63,673 nucleotides of DNA from contig NZ_JPUF01000011.1 in NCBI RefSeq assembly GCF_014737315.1, forward strand, positions 1 to 63,673. The letters are read 5' to 3'. This document shows positions 23,739-33,274 of this stretch, piece after piece. The notes beneath the pieces are model-generated. The model did not search any database. It had not been told where the DNA came from and saw only the letters and a list, made by a program, of their open reading frames with translations. Both the position numbers and the translations under genes were made by a program. How positions within the stretch are numbered: position 1 is the first letter of the stretch; the number at the start of each line of letters is the position of its first letter. This DNA is from Treponema zioleckii (GTDB lineage: Bacteria; Spirochaetota; Spirochaetia; Treponematales; Treponemataceae).

Positions 23739-26084
23739 ATGAAGAATATAAAGACTAAAAGATTAATTACATCAGCTTTGCCTTATGTAAACAATATTCC
23801 GCATCTTGGAAATCTTATCCAGATGCTCAGTGCGGACGTTTTTGCCCGCTTCTGCCGTTCTCGCGGATATGAAACAATGTATGTCTGCGGAACCGACGAA
23901 TACGGAACTGCCACGGAAACAAAGGCCTTGCAAGAAAACAAAACGCCTAGAGAACTTTGCGACTATTACTACGCAATTCACAAGGATATCTACGAGTGGT
24001 TCGACATCGCCTTTGATAAATTCGGTCGCACCTCAAACGAAGAGTGTACCGAAATCACACAGTTCATTTTTAATGAGCTTGACAAAAACGGATTCATAAA
24101 AGAGCACTCGTCAAAACAGCTCTTCTGTACAAAATGCAACATGTTCCTTGCCGACCGATATGTAGACGGAACTTGCCCAAAATGCGGAGCTACGGATGCA
24201 CGCGGTGACCAGTGTGACTCATGCGGAACTCTTCTTGATCCGACTCAGCTTCTTGAACCACGTTGCCACACCTGTGGTTCAACACCGGAAGTTCGGGAAA
24301 CAAAACATCTTTACATTGACCTTCCTTCAATCGCTCCAAAACTTGAAGATTGGATGGGAAAAACCAGCAAAGAAGGAAAATGGGCTGCAAACGCAATCCA
24401 GATGACAAAAGCATGGATTCGTGACGGTTTGAACGAACGCGCAATTACCCGCGACCTAAAGTGGGGAATCCCGGTTCCAAAGGCAGGATACGAAAACAAA
24501 GTTTTCTACGTTTGGTTCAATGCGCCAATCGGCTACATGTCGATTACAAAACAGCTTGCAGATGAAATGGCAGCGAACGGAAAACAGACTTTTGACTGGC
24601 GCAAGTGGTGGCTTCCATCTGAAAGCACAGAAAAATTCGAAGACGATGCAGATTTAAAACTCTTCCAGTTCATCGGAAAAGACAATATTCCGTTCCATAC
24701 GGTAGTTTTCCCGTGTTCAGAAATCGGAACAGGAAAAGATTGGACAAAACTTTTCCACATGTCTTCCACAGAATTCTTGAATTACGAAGACGGAAAATTC
24801 TCAAAATCAAAGGGAATCGGAGTATTCGGTTCTGACGCAAAAGAATCTGGAATTCCTAGCGACGCATGGCGATTCTACATTTATTTTAACCGCCCGGAAA
24901 AACAGGATTACCAGTTCACATGGAAGGATTTTCAGGAAAAATACAATAAAGAGCTTATCGGAAACCTCGGAAATCTTGTTAACCGCGCGTTGACGTTCAC
25001 AAACAAAAACTACGGCGGAAAGATTCCTGCTGGAAAGAAAGACGAAGCTCTTTGGGCGCAGATTATCGAAAAAGAAAAGAAAGTAACAGAACTTCTTGAG
25101 TGGGCCGAGTTAAAAGACGCTCTCCACGAGATTTTCGAAATTTCTGACATTTGTAACAAGGCTTTCCAGGACGCAGCTCCTTGGAAGGCAATCAAAGAAA
25201 ACAAAGAAGTTGCCGACAATATTCTCTACAATCTTGCCTATGCAATCAAAGATTTGATGATTATGATTCAGCCGTATCTTCCAAAATACTCGCAGACAGT
25301 TGCAAGCTACTTTGGAAAATCAATCTACACAAGCACTTACGGAAATCCTGGCAAGGAAGACGCTTTAACCTGGGATGACCTTGGAAAACTTGAAGGATTG
25401 GATTCAATTTCGGCTACAGAAATTTACTTTAGGCCGATTGACGACAAGCAGACCGCCGAGTATCGCGCACGCTATGCCGGAAAGCAGGACGCACGAACCG
25501 AGAACGCGGAATCTGCCGACAAGAAAAAGAAAGAAAAGAAAGCCAAAAAAGAGAAAAAAGAACCTGTGGTTCTTCCTGTTGAAGAGCAGGCAGATTTCTT
25601 TAATTCCAACATCGAACTTTTGGTCGCAAAAATCGTTGACGTAAAACCAAATCCGGAGGGTGAAAAACTTTACATTGAAACTCTCGATGACGGAAGCGGA
25701 ACTCCTCGAACGATTCAGTCGGGCTTAAGAATGTACTTGAAGGAAGAAGAACTTTTAGGCAAACACGTTGTGATTGCGGCAAATCTTGCTCCAAGAACAA
25801 TGCGAGGTGTTGAGAGCCGAGGAATGCTTCTTGCAGGGGACTACAAAGACGGCGACAAAGACTGCGTTGAAGTTCTCGATGTAAGCTGGGCTAAGCCTGG
25901 AACAAGAATCGTTCTTGAAGGTGCAGATGCAAATGCACAGAAAAAGGCTGAAATCACGGGCGATGAATTCTTTAGCGTAGCTATCAATGCCGTTAACGGT
26001 TCTGTCCAGATTGCAGGAAAAAAACTCCTTGCCGACGGAAAAGAGATTAAAACCGTAAAAGCTTTGAACAGCGAAATTGGCTAA
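23739..26084 (+). CDS. metG: Methionine--tRNA ligase
   Basis: The 781-residue class I synthetase has PHLGN as its HIGH motif (about 21-25), four CxxC-type pairs in the zinc domain (about 128-185) and FSKSKG as the KMSKS variant (about 351-356). A lysine-rich linker (KKKKEKKAKKEKKEP) leads to a C-terminal tRNA-binding OB domain (about 630-730). It charges initiator and elongator tRNA-Met. The OB domain normally supports dimerisation and tRNA affinity. The domain order and length fit two-zinc-knuckle MetRS enzymes. Confidence 0.95.
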   Translation: MKNIKTKRLITSALPYVNNIPHLGNLIQMLSADVFARFCRSRGYETMYVCGTDEYGTATETKALQENKTPRELCDYYYAIHKDIYEWFDIAFDKFGRTSNEECTEITQFIFNELDKNGFIKEHSSKQLFCTKCNMFLADRYVDGTCPKCGATDARGDQCDSCGTLLDPTQLLEPRCHTCGSTPEVRETKHLYIDLPSIAPKLEDWMGKTSKEGKWAANAIQMTKAWIRDGLNERAITRDLKWGIPVPKAGYENKVFYVWFNAPIGYMSITKQLADEMAANGKQTFDWRKWWLPSESTEKFEDDADLKLFQFIGKDNIPFHTVVFPCSEIGTGKDWTKLFHMSSTEFLNYEDGKFSKSKGIGVFGSDAKESGIPSDAWRFYIYFNRPEKQDYQFTWKDFQEKYNKELIGNLGNLVNRALTFTNKNYGGKIPAGKKDEALWAQIIEKEKKVTELLEWAELKDALHEIFEISDICNKAFQDAAPWKAIKENKEVADNILYNLAYAIKDLMIMIQPYLPKYSQTVASYFGKSIYTSTYGNPGKEDALTWDDLGKLEGLDSISATEIYFRPIDDKQTAEYRARYAGKQDARTENAESADKKKKEKKAKKEKKEPVVLPVEEQADFFNSNIELLVAKIVDVKPNPEGEKLYIETLDDGSGTPRTIQSGLRMYLKEEELLGKHVVIAANLAPRTMRGVESRGMLLAGDYKDGDKDCVEVLDVSWAKPGTRIVLEGADANAQKKAEITGDEFFSVAINAVNGSVQIAGKKLLADGKEIKTVKALNSEIG

Positions 26085-26093
26085 AAACAATCG

Positions 26094-26115
26094 GGGCTGT
26101 CAGTTTTGGCAGCCC
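26094..26115 (+). terminator. Hairpin after metG
   Basis: GGGCTG and CAGCCC pair around a short loop ten bases after the stop. Only a weak T-tract follows, so it may be a termination or mRNA-stability hairpin. Confidence 0.5.
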
Positions 26116-26213
26116 TAATCTGTATTCACAGTTTTCGAATCAGCTTCGGAACAATTTTTTTATTATCATTCATTCTACTAGTCGAATTTTTATAATTTTA
26201 GTATCTTTATGAT

Positions 26214-27290
26214 ATGTCAAAACGATTTCAACAGACAAATTTCTGGTGCGATTTTAAAAGCGCACACGGATGGAAAAAAATATCACAAGACGGAATAAAT
26301 ATTCTCGTACGCAGTTTTGGTCGGGCACCATTGCGTTTTTCAATTGCCTATGTGCCATTAGCTCCTGAATATCCTGAAAACAAAAATTACATGGAAGATT
26401 CTCAGAATGTTTTGCAGGATGAATGCGAATATCTTGCAAAAGTTGGGGAATTCTCAAAAAAAATAAAATCTGTGCTTCCAAAAGGCACTCTTTGTGTTCG
26501 CTACGATTTACCTTTGGACTTTGATACGGTAGAGAAACGTGACGCTTTTATAAAAGATTTTAAAGAAAAGAGAGAATTTAAAGAATCATTCTCAAAGAAT
26601 AAATTCACGATTTTAAAAAACAAAGTTGATATTCAGCCGCCGGACAGCACTTATCTTGAACTTTCAAAGTCAGAAGACGACTTGCTTTCTTCCATGAAGT
26701 CAAAATGGCGATACAACGTGCGCTATGCCTCAAAGCATGAAGTAAAAGTACGTGCGGTTCATGCAGGCGACGAGAATTTTGAAAAAGATTTGAATTCTTT
26801 CTATTCGCTCTACAAAACAACCGCCGAACGCGACGGAATCGGAATGCATTCGATTTCTTACTATAAAGATTTGATGGAACGTTCTGATGAAAAATCAAAA
26901 GTCACTTTGTATATCGCAAGTCACGAAGGGCAGGACTTGGCGGCAATCGTAACGCTTTTTCAGGAAGACGAGGCAATTTACCTTTACGGATGCAGCGGAA
27001 ACGAAAAGCGAAACCTTATGCCGGCATATTTGGTTCAGTGGACGGCGATTTGCGATGCAAAAAAATTCGGCTCGAAGATTTATGATTTTTATGGGATTCC
27101 GCCGACGGGAGACGAAAATCACCCTATGCACGGACTTTATCTTTTTAAAACCGGTTTTGGCGGAAAAGAAGTGCACAGACCCGGAAGTTTTGATATTCCG
27201 CTCTCGCCATTATACAAGCTTTACACTTGTGCCGAAAATCTACGGGCGTGGTATCATAAAATATTCTTAAAGAAAATTAGGGGACGATAA
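26214..27290 (+). CDS. FemAB-like peptidyltransferase (GNAT fold)
   Basis: The 358-residue protein has the double GNAT plan of Fem transferases. KSKWRYNVRYASKHEVKVR (about 161-179) is the typical acceptor-side motif, and YLYGCSGNEKRNLMPAYLVQW (about 257-277) and YDFYGIPPTGDENHPMHG are the C-terminal signature. Fem enzymes add amino acids from aminoacyl-tRNA to the peptidoglycan stem peptide. The amino acid is unknown. No Shine-Dalgarno is visible. The next gene starts one base after the stop. Confidence 0.85.
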   Translation: MSKRFQQTNFWCDFKSAHGWKKISQDGINILVRSFGRAPLRFSIAYVPLAPEYPENKNYMEDSQNVLQDECEYLAKVGEFSKKIKSVLPKGTLCVRYDLPLDFDTVEKRDAFIKDFKEKREFKESFSKNKFTILKNKVDIQPPDSTYLELSKSEDDLLSSMKSKWRYNVRYASKHEVKVRAVHAGDENFEKDLNSFYSLYKTTAERDGIGMHSISYYKDLMERSDEKSKVTLYIASHEGQDLAAIVTLFQEDEAIYLYGCSGNEKRNLMPAYLVQWTAICDAKKFGSKIYDFYGIPPTGDENHPMHGLYLFKTGFGGKEVHRPGSFDIPLSPLYKLYTCAENLRAWYHKIFLKKIRGR

Positions 27291-27291
27291 A

Positions 27292-27948
27292 ATGAAAATT
27301 ACGAATTCAAAATTTTTAATAAAATCATTCTGCATCGCCATGATGCTGTTTTCGACAGGCTGTGCTTCATCCTATTCAACAGGAGGAATAAAAACCGTAA
27401 AGCGTGATGCAAACGGAAACGTTATAAAAGAAGAGACTACTAATCAAGAAATTGTTGAAGAACCAAAATCAGAACCTGTTCCAATTCCTGCGCCTGAACC
27501 TGTTGCAGAAGAAAAAACAGATGATTCTGATGCAGAATACAATCGCTCGGTCGGAACACTTGATGTTTCAAAAGACACTTTTGAGAACGACAAAAAACTT
27601 GTTTTGAGCACGATTGACGAGCTTGCAAAAGTTATGCGAGACCGGAACTTTCGGCTTTGGTGTGCGTATATAGACCAGGAATCGATTGATTATTGGAGCC
27701 AACCTGTAAATTTGCGAAAAGCACAGAAAAAACTTCCAATCAAAGGGCTGCAGTTAAAATCATTGGAAGACTATTTTAAATTCGTTTTCATTCCGTCACG
27801 AAAGGAATCTGTTGTTGAAGAAATCCGATACGTCTCAAAGAATTATGTAAAAGCAATTGCCGTAAAAGACGAGCAAGAAGTTGTTTACTATTATTTTAAC
27901 AAAATCGATGACAAGTGGATGGTTCATCTTCCAAAGATTGAAGACTAA
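27292..27948 (+). CDS. Lipoprotein of unknown function
   Basis: The 218-residue protein has a lipoprotein signal ending FSTGC (lipobox cysteine at about 24). A proline/glutamate-rich linker (EPVPIPAPEPVAEE) leads to a domain of about 120 residues with WCAYIDQESIDYW and YVKAIAVKDEQEVVYYYF. This end resembles small NTF2-like envelope domains in outline only. Its start lies one base past the FemAB-like gene, so translation is probably coupled. It likely faces the periplasm or surface. Confidence 0.75.
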   Translation: MKITNSKFLIKSFCIAMMLFSTGCASSYSTGGIKTVKRDANGNVIKEETTNQEIVEEPKSEPVPIPAPEPVAEEKTDDSDAEYNRSVGTLDVSKDTFENDKKLVLSTIDELAKVMRDRNFRLWCAYIDQESIDYWSQPVNLRKAQKKLPIKGLQLKSLEDYFKFVFIPSRKESVVEEIRYVSKNYVKAIAVKDEQEVVYYYFNKIDDKWMVHLPKIED

Positions 27949-28078
27949 TCGACGACTAACATTGTTTTTATTGATTTTTACAGTATAATATAGTTGAATA
28001 AAAATAGGTTGTGAATTTTCAAAGTGTTTTTGAATTACATTCACAACTTTTTTTTCTAAAATCAAATGGAGGAAATCT

Positions 28079-29056
28079 ATGAAATTGTCTAAAAAAATAA
28101 TTTTGGCTTTTGCAGCACTGACTTTTTCTTCAAGCATTTATGCTTTGGACGGAAGCGATTTTTCAAGTCTGACTAGCAATCCAAACTATTTTGCTGACAC
28201 AATCAATGATGGGCTTGATGATTTTACGACTCAGCTTGCAAATGCCATTCCACAGGCAGCTACACAGCAGAACGTATGGGCCGACGCTTACATCGGCAAG
28301 TTGTTTCCGTCAGTTCCGTTCCACTTGGGAGGCGGTTTTAACGTTGCGTTGACGCACATTGACACAAGCGGAATCGCAAAAGCTGCTTCTGCACTCGAAA
28401 TCGACGGAATCAAAGACAGCTATTATTATCCAGTATTTACAGCAGACCTTCGCATCGGCGGAATTCTCTTTCCGTTCGACTGCGACATTGCCGTTATGAA
28501 AACTGGAACTCTTTCAACAAGTGCAATGGGTTGTGACCTTGACGTTGACTTCTTGACGGTCGGCTTTGACTTCCGTTACGCACTTTTGGAAGGCGGACTT
28601 GTATTGCCAAAACTTTCTGTTGGTGTAGGATATTTCTATAATCAGGGTTCGTTCGGAGCTGGAAACAGCGATGCAGAATTGAACGTTGATTACAAAATAC
28701 ACACAATGTATGCTCAGGCACAGGTTTCAAAATCATTCTTGATTTTTACTCCATTCGTTGGTCTTAGAGGACTCGTTTCAAAATGTGACAACTCATACGA
28801 CTGGAAAGTTAAAAATACCCAATTCTTGACTGCTGCAGATGCTGCAAAACAATTAGGAACAACAGTTGCTACAAACGGTTCTGGAAACTACAAAACAGAC
28901 AGCTTTGATTTTGGTGCAATTCAGCCACAGATTTATGCTGGTGTTGGTTTGAACTTCCTTGTTCTTCAGACAACATTGAGCATTTCTGCAGACCTCCGAA
29001 ACATTTGGGACGATGGTTTGTGGAGCGGTGCTTTCAGTTTCAGAGTTAAGCTTTAA
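28079..29056 (+). CDS. Outer-membrane beta-barrel-type protein
   Basis: The 325-residue protein has a cleavable signal (KIILAFAALTFSSSIYA). The mature part alternates polar and hydrophobic residues in long glycine-rich strands (VGFDFRYALLEGGLVLPKLSVGVGYF) and ends with a terminal aromatic strand (FSFRVKL), as in barrel proteins. It resembles treponemal barrel candidates by style only. GGAGG lies upstream of ATG 28079 and a strong terminator follows. It is likely a surface porin or adhesin of unknown ligand. Confidence 0.7.
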   Translation: MKLSKKIILAFAALTFSSSIYALDGSDFSSLTSNPNYFADTINDGLDDFTTQLANAIPQAATQQNVWADAYIGKLFPSVPFHLGGGFNVALTHIDTSGIAKAASALEIDGIKDSYYYPVFTADLRIGGILFPFDCDIAVMKTGTLSTSAMGCDLDVDFLTVGFDFRYALLEGGLVLPKLSVGVGYFYNQGSFGAGNSDAELNVDYKIHTMYAQAQVSKSFLIFTPFVGLRGLVSKCDNSYDWKVKNTQFLTAADAAKQLGTTVATNGSGNYKTDSFDFGAIQPQIYAGVGLNFLVLQTTLSISADLRNIWDDGLWSGAFSFRVKL

Positions 29057-29071
29057 TAAAGTAATTTGCTT

Positions 29072-29097
29072 AAGACCGGATTTTTCCGGTCTTTTTT
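29072..29097 (+). terminator. Terminator after the barrel protein
   Basis: AAGACCGGA and TCCGGTCTT form a 9-bp stem followed by TTTTT. Confidence 0.9.
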
Positions 29098-29117
29098 ATT
29101 GTGCATACTTCCCAAGT

Positions 29118-29132
29118 GTGTCATAATGACAC
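29118..29132. promoter_or_regulatory. 15-bp palindrome over the murG start
   Basis: GTGTCAT-A-ATGACAC is a perfect palindrome that includes the proposed ATG of murG (29126). It may be an operator or only an mRNA hairpin; no ribosome site is visible beside it. Confidence 0.4.
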
Positions 29133-30283
29133 GTATGAAAACCAAAAATGACAACAAATTGACGTTCGTTTTCGCTGGCGGCGGAACGGGCGGACACATC
29201 TATCCGGGGCTTGCCGTTGCGGACGAGCTTCGTTCACTTGCAAAATCAAATCAAAAAGAAATTCAGATTTTCTGGATTGGAAATAATAAGGGCATGGACA
29301 GAGAACTTGTTGAAAAGTCCGGCTCAATCGATAAATTCATTGGCGTTCCGAGCGGAAAACTCCGCCGCTATTTTTCGCTGCAAAACTTTCTCGATGTTTT
29401 TAAAATTTTTGCGGGACTCGTAAAGTCTTATTTTACTCTTCTAAAACTAAAACCGGACCTTGTATTCTCAAAAGGCGGTTTCGTCAGCGTAACTCCGTGC
29501 ATGGCAGCTTCTTTGCTGAAAATTCCTGTTTTGACGCACGAGTGCGACTTTACGCCAGGGCTTGCCACAAGAATAAATTCTCGGTTCGCAAAAAAAGTTC
29601 TTGTTTCTTACGAGGAGACTAAAAAATATCTTCGAGCGGATAAGCGTGAGCGTGCACTTGTAACAGGGAACCCAGTCCGCCCGATTTTTTATGAACCAAA
29701 TCCGCAGAACGGAAAGAAATTTCTTTTTGCAAACAGAAGCGACTACAATCCGCTAAAACCGATTCTTATGATTTTGGGCGGAAGTCTTGGCGCGCACCAA
29801 ATTAACGAGCTTGTTGCCGAAAATCTTGATTGGCTTTGCGAGCGATTCAACGTGGTTCATCAGTGCGGAGCTAAAGACGCAGACGCAATGCCTAAAAATC
29901 ACGACGGCTACTTTTTACATCCTTTCATCTACAAAGAAATGTGCGATGTAATTTCGTGCGCAGACGTTGTTTTGGCTCGTGCGGGGGCAAACTCGATTTG
30001 GGAATGCTCAGTTCTTGGTAAGCCAATGGTTTTGATTCCGCTTTGCGGTTCAGGAACGCGTGGAGATCAAGTTGACAATGCTAAATTCTTTGTTGAAAAA
30101 GGGGCGGCCGACATGCTTCTGGGCGATGACGTTAATTTTGAGAATCTAAAATCATCACTCGAAAAAATGCTCGATTCCACAAAACGAATAAACGCGGCGG
30201 CGGCTTCAAAGGCGCTTTCTGCTGGAAAACGACCTGCTAAAAAGATTGCAGAGATTATACTCGAAGAAATTTCTGCAGAATAA
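29126..30283 (+). CDS. murG: Undecaprenyldiphospho-muramoylpentapeptide beta-N-acetylglucosaminyltransferase
   Basis: The GT28 fold is complete in 385 residues. The lipid I-binding loop GGGTGGHIYPGLAVA lies at about 17-31. The UDP-GlcNAc site appears in the C-terminal half (GGSLGAHQINE and RAGANSIWECSVLGKPMVLIPL). The enzyme makes lipid II at the inner face of the membrane. The start is ATG 29126 or 29135, neither with a Shine-Dalgarno. It is followed by cvpA with GGAGG. Confidence 0.93.
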   Translation: MTRMKTKNDNKLTFVFAGGGTGGHIYPGLAVADELRSLAKSNQKEIQIFWIGNNKGMDRELVEKSGSIDKFIGVPSGKLRRYFSLQNFLDVFKIFAGLVKSYFTLLKLKPDLVFSKGGFVSVTPCMAASLLKIPVLTHECDFTPGLATRINSRFAKKVLVSYEETKKYLRADKRERALVTGNPVRPIFYEPNPQNGKKFLFANRSDYNPLKPILMILGGSLGAHQINELVAENLDWLCERFNVVHQCGAKDADAMPKNHDGYFLHPFIYKEMCDVISCADVVLARAGANSIWECSVLGKPMVLIPLCGSGTRGDQVDNAKFFVEKGAADMLLGDDVNFENLKSSLEKMLDSTKRINAAAASKALSAGKRPAKKIAEIILEEISAE

Positions 30284-30298
30284 TTTCATGGAGGAAAA

Positions 30299-30775
30299 AT
30301 GAATATCGTAGACGCACTTCTTCTTTGTTTTATTTTTTTTGTCGCAATGATTTGTGCCTTTAGAGGTTTCGTAGACGTTGTGTTCGGCAAGTTCGCTTTT
30401 ATTGCCAGTTTGCTCGCAGCATTCTATTTTTGTCCAATGGTAGCTCCGCTTTTAACAAAAATTACAACGAACAAAGTTATCGATTTGGTTTTGGCTTTTT
30501 TCATCATTTTTGTCGTGGTTTTTATGTTCCTAAAATTATGCCAGTTGATTATAAACGCAATTTTTAGCGGTGTAGTCATGGGGAGCTTAAATCATGCTTT
30601 GGGATTTTTTTTTGGCGTTATTGAAGGCTGTCTGTTTGTCTGCCTTCTTTTTATTTTTATAAAAGCCCAGCCGTGGTTTCAAGTTTCGCCAATTTTGAAC
30701 GAAAGTTTTTTGTATAATCTTTTTTTGCCAGTTTTGCAAAAACCCGTTAACAGAGTTTCAGGAATTTTAGTCTGA
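30299..30775 (+). CDS. CvpA-family membrane protein
   Basis: The 158-residue protein has four membrane helices and the CvpA pattern: IVDALLLCFIFFVAMICAFRGF at the N-terminus and LNHALGFFFGVIEGCLFVCLL near 97-117. CvpA is linked to envelope homeostasis and, in enterobacteria, colicin V export. A good GGAGG precedes it and its stop overlaps the next ATG. Confidence 0.8.
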   Translation: MNIVDALLLCFIFFVAMICAFRGFVDVVFGKFAFIASLLAAFYFCPMVAPLLTKITTNKVIDLVLAFFIIFVVVFMFLKLCQLIINAIFSGVVMGSLNHALGFFFGVIEGCLFVCLLFIFIKAQPWFQVSPILNESFLYNLFLPVLQKPVNRVSGILV

Positions 30776-32016
30776 TGTTTGACAATCTGCTTTATCAAAA
30801 CGCGGCTTCCCTTTTAAAGGCGGACATTTTAAGCAACAAACTTCCTGGCGCAATCTTGCTCTCAGGACCAGCTTCCAGCGGAAAACTCACTTGCGCCCTT
30901 GAAATCGCGCGAATTCTTTCTTGTAGCGGGCGGGGAACTCAGGCATTGCCTCGCGGGCACTGGCTTTGCGACTGTCCGTCTTGCAAAAAAAACAAGGAGC
31001 TTACAAACGCCGACATTCTTCTTGCAGGACCGCGCGACTGTTCGCTAGAAATTCTTGCCGCAAAAAAAGCTTTTCTTTCGGCGGCGCTAAATAATTCAAG
31101 TCACCTTATGGCATCAAGATATTTTTTTATCCGAGCCGTAAGAAAACTTACAATGCGTTTCAGCCAGATTTTATGGGAGAGCGATGAAAAAGTTTCAAAA
31201 ATCTCACCTGTAATTCAGACAATCGACGAGCAAATGGAAACTTTTAATCCAGACAAGGATTTGCCAGAAAACGATAAACTCGAAAAGATTTTGACCAAAA
31301 TCATTGAACAGTGCGACAAACTGGAATCTTCATTCATGTACGACTCGCTCCCGATTAATCAGATCCGAAATGCTTCGAATTGGGCTAGGCTAAAATCCAA
31401 CGGCGGAAAAAAAGTGCTTATAATTGAAAACGCTGAAAGAATGCTCGAAGCCACAAGAAATGCACTTTTAAAAATCCTTGAAGAACCTCCGAGTGACACG
31501 GTTTTTATTCTTACGACAAGCCGGCGCGGAGCTGTAATGCAGACAATTCTTTCTAGAGTAAGGACTTACAGTTTTTCTGAACGCACAATCGAGCAGCAGT
31601 CAGAAGTTATTGACCGAGTTTTTCATGCCGCCGAAGAAAATCACAAGCATCAGGATTCTCTTAGAATCGACGATTATTTGCAGACTTTTCTTCCAGTGAG
31701 CATTTTTGATGTGAATCAGATTGCAAAAAATTATTACGAGACCATAAAACGGAATCAAATTCCGCCTGCCGACAAAATCGTAAAATCGTGCGCAGGCTTT
31801 GAACCACGTTTTTTGTTCAAAATTTTTCTTGCGGGAATTTTAAATTCCTCAAAAGATTTTATGCAGTCCGCCCAAAACTGTGATTTGTGGTCAAAAAATC
31901 TTTCGGTAATCGGCGACTGCTACAACAACGTTACGATTTACAATCAAAGTCCTGTAGCGGCAATCGAAAAACTTACGCGGGATTTGACGGTAAACCGGGC
32001 GCAGCTTTTTAGGTAG
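30775..32016 (+). CDS. DNA polymerase III delta-prime-like clamp-loader subunit
   Basis: The 413-residue protein has an AAA+ fold. The Walker A region reads GPASSGKLT, close to canonical; a zinc module with CDCPSCKK lies at about 63-70; and NALLKILEEPPSDTVFILTT followed by ILSRVRTYSF (sensor 1 region) is typical of delta-prime/tau. The polymerase-binding part is divergent. It probably loads the sliding clamp. The gene overlaps cvpA by one base. A diverged subunit is the best call; tau/gamma is less likely because of the C-terminal part. Confidence 0.75.
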   Translation: MFDNLLYQNAASLLKADILSNKLPGAILLSGPASSGKLTCALEIARILSCSGRGTQALPRGHWLCDCPSCKKNKELTNADILLAGPRDCSLEILAAKKAFLSAALNNSSHLMASRYFFIRAVRKLTMRFSQILWESDEKVSKISPVIQTIDEQMETFNPDKDLPENDKLEKILTKIIEQCDKLESSFMYDSLPINQIRNASNWARLKSNGGKKVLIIENAERMLEATRNALLKILEEPPSDTVFILTTSRRGAVMQTILSRVRTYSFSERTIEQQSEVIDRVFHAAEENHKHQDSLRIDDYLQTFLPVSIFDVNQIAKNYYETIKRNQIPPADKIVKSCAGFEPRFLFKIFLAGILNSSKDFMQSAQNCDLWSKNLSVIGDCYNNVTIYNQSPVAAIEKLTRDLTVNRAQLFR

Positions 32017-32044
32017 GTTAGGCAACAAGCGTCAAAAGGAAGGT

Positions 32045-33268
32045 GTGAGAATGCAGGAATTTTCTAAACGTGTAACTCAAAAACTTTCAAAACTTTCAAA
32101 TGCACAGATTCAGTCATTGGTTTCGGATATTTCGAACAAAAACGAAATGTTCGACTCAATTTTTCAGTCCCTTGCCACGGGATTGATGATTGTGGACACT
32201 GACTTTCATCTCATAAAAATCAACAAGGCGGCAGAGCGTTATTTGCAGTTTTCAAAAAATCCTGAGGATTCCGATGTGGAAAATCTTGCGGTTTGGGAGT
32301 TGATTTTAGAGGATGAAGTTTCGGATTTTCTAAAAAAGAATTTTCAGAACGAGAATACGAACGTGAGCGATGAATTCACTCTTACCACCACAGGAGGCTC
32401 AACACGGTTCATCGACATTTTTATTTCGCCGCTCGTTCAAAAGTCAAATCTTATCGGCTCAATCGTAAGAATCGAGGACGTTACAGAAAAACGAAATCAG
32501 GAAATTCTCCTGCACCGCATGGAAACGCTTGCAAGCCTTACGAACATTGCGGCGAGCGTGGCTCACGAAATTAAAAATCCGCTCGGCGCAATCAGCATTC
32601 ACATTCAGCTTATTCAAAAGGCAATCCGAAAAAAGCGTGATTCTGACGGGCAACTTCCTGAACCAAAATTCTTGGAGAATCATCTTGACGTTGTGAATCA
32701 GGAAATTGACAGGCTCAACAAAATCGTCGTTGACTTTTTGATGGCGGTGAGACCGATTTCTGCGAATCTGGAACTTGTGGAGCCAAATAAACTGCTCGAA
32801 GAATTCATTGCGTTTTTTATGCCAGAATTCAACGAAAAAAACGTTATTGTTGAATCAAAACTTTGCAAAGATTGTCCGCGGCTGCTTTTGGACAAAAAAC
32901 TTTTTAGGGAAGTCATCGTAAATCTTGCCCAAAATGCCCTTGCGGCAATCATCAAACGAATTGAAGAACTTAACAACCCGATGAACGGAGCGTTAAGAAT
33001 CAAAACCGAAGTGAAGGATGATAAATTCTATCTGTATTTTTGCGATAACGGTTGCGGAATGGATGACCAGACGGCGAGCCGCGTTTTTGAGCCATATTTT
33101 ACGACAAAAGCGAACGGAACCGGGCTTGGAATGGCAATGGCTTACAAAATCATCAAAGAATTTTCCGGTGACATTTCGGTAAAATCAGTTTTGGGCGAGG
33201 GAACGCTTTTTACGATAGTGCTCCCGATTCCTCAAAAAGACAAACGACTTCTTACAGTAAAAAACTAG
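32045..33268 (+). CDS. Sensor histidine kinase, NtrB-like
   Basis: The 407-residue cytosolic kinase has a PAS domain (about 30-135), a HisKA domain with the phosphorylated histidine in AHEIKNPLGAISIH (about 175-188), and a HATPase with NLAQNALAAI, DNGCGMD and GTGLGMAMAYKI. There is no membrane segment. It starts at ATG 32051 or GTG 32045 after AAGGAAGG. With the next gene it forms a two-component system that controls sigma-54 promoters; the signal is unknown. Confidence 0.9.
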   Translation: MRMQEFSKRVTQKLSKLSNAQIQSLVSDISNKNEMFDSIFQSLATGLMIVDTDFHLIKINKAAERYLQFSKNPEDSDVENLAVWELILEDEVSDFLKKNFQNENTNVSDEFTLTTTGGSTRFIDIFISPLVQKSNLIGSIVRIEDVTEKRNQEILLHRMETLASLTNIAASVAHEIKNPLGAISIHIQLIQKAIRKKRDSDGQLPEPKFLENHLDVVNQEIDRLNKIVVDFLMAVRPISANLELVEPNKLLEEFIAFFMPEFNEKNVIVESKLCKDCPRLLLDKKLFREVIVNLAQNALAAIIKRIEELNNPMNGALRIKTEVKDDKFYLYFCDNGCGMDDQTASRVFEPYFTTKANGTGLGMAMAYKIIKEFSGDISVKSVLGEGTLFTIVLPIPQKDKRLLTVKN

Positions 33269-33274
33269 GTGACT

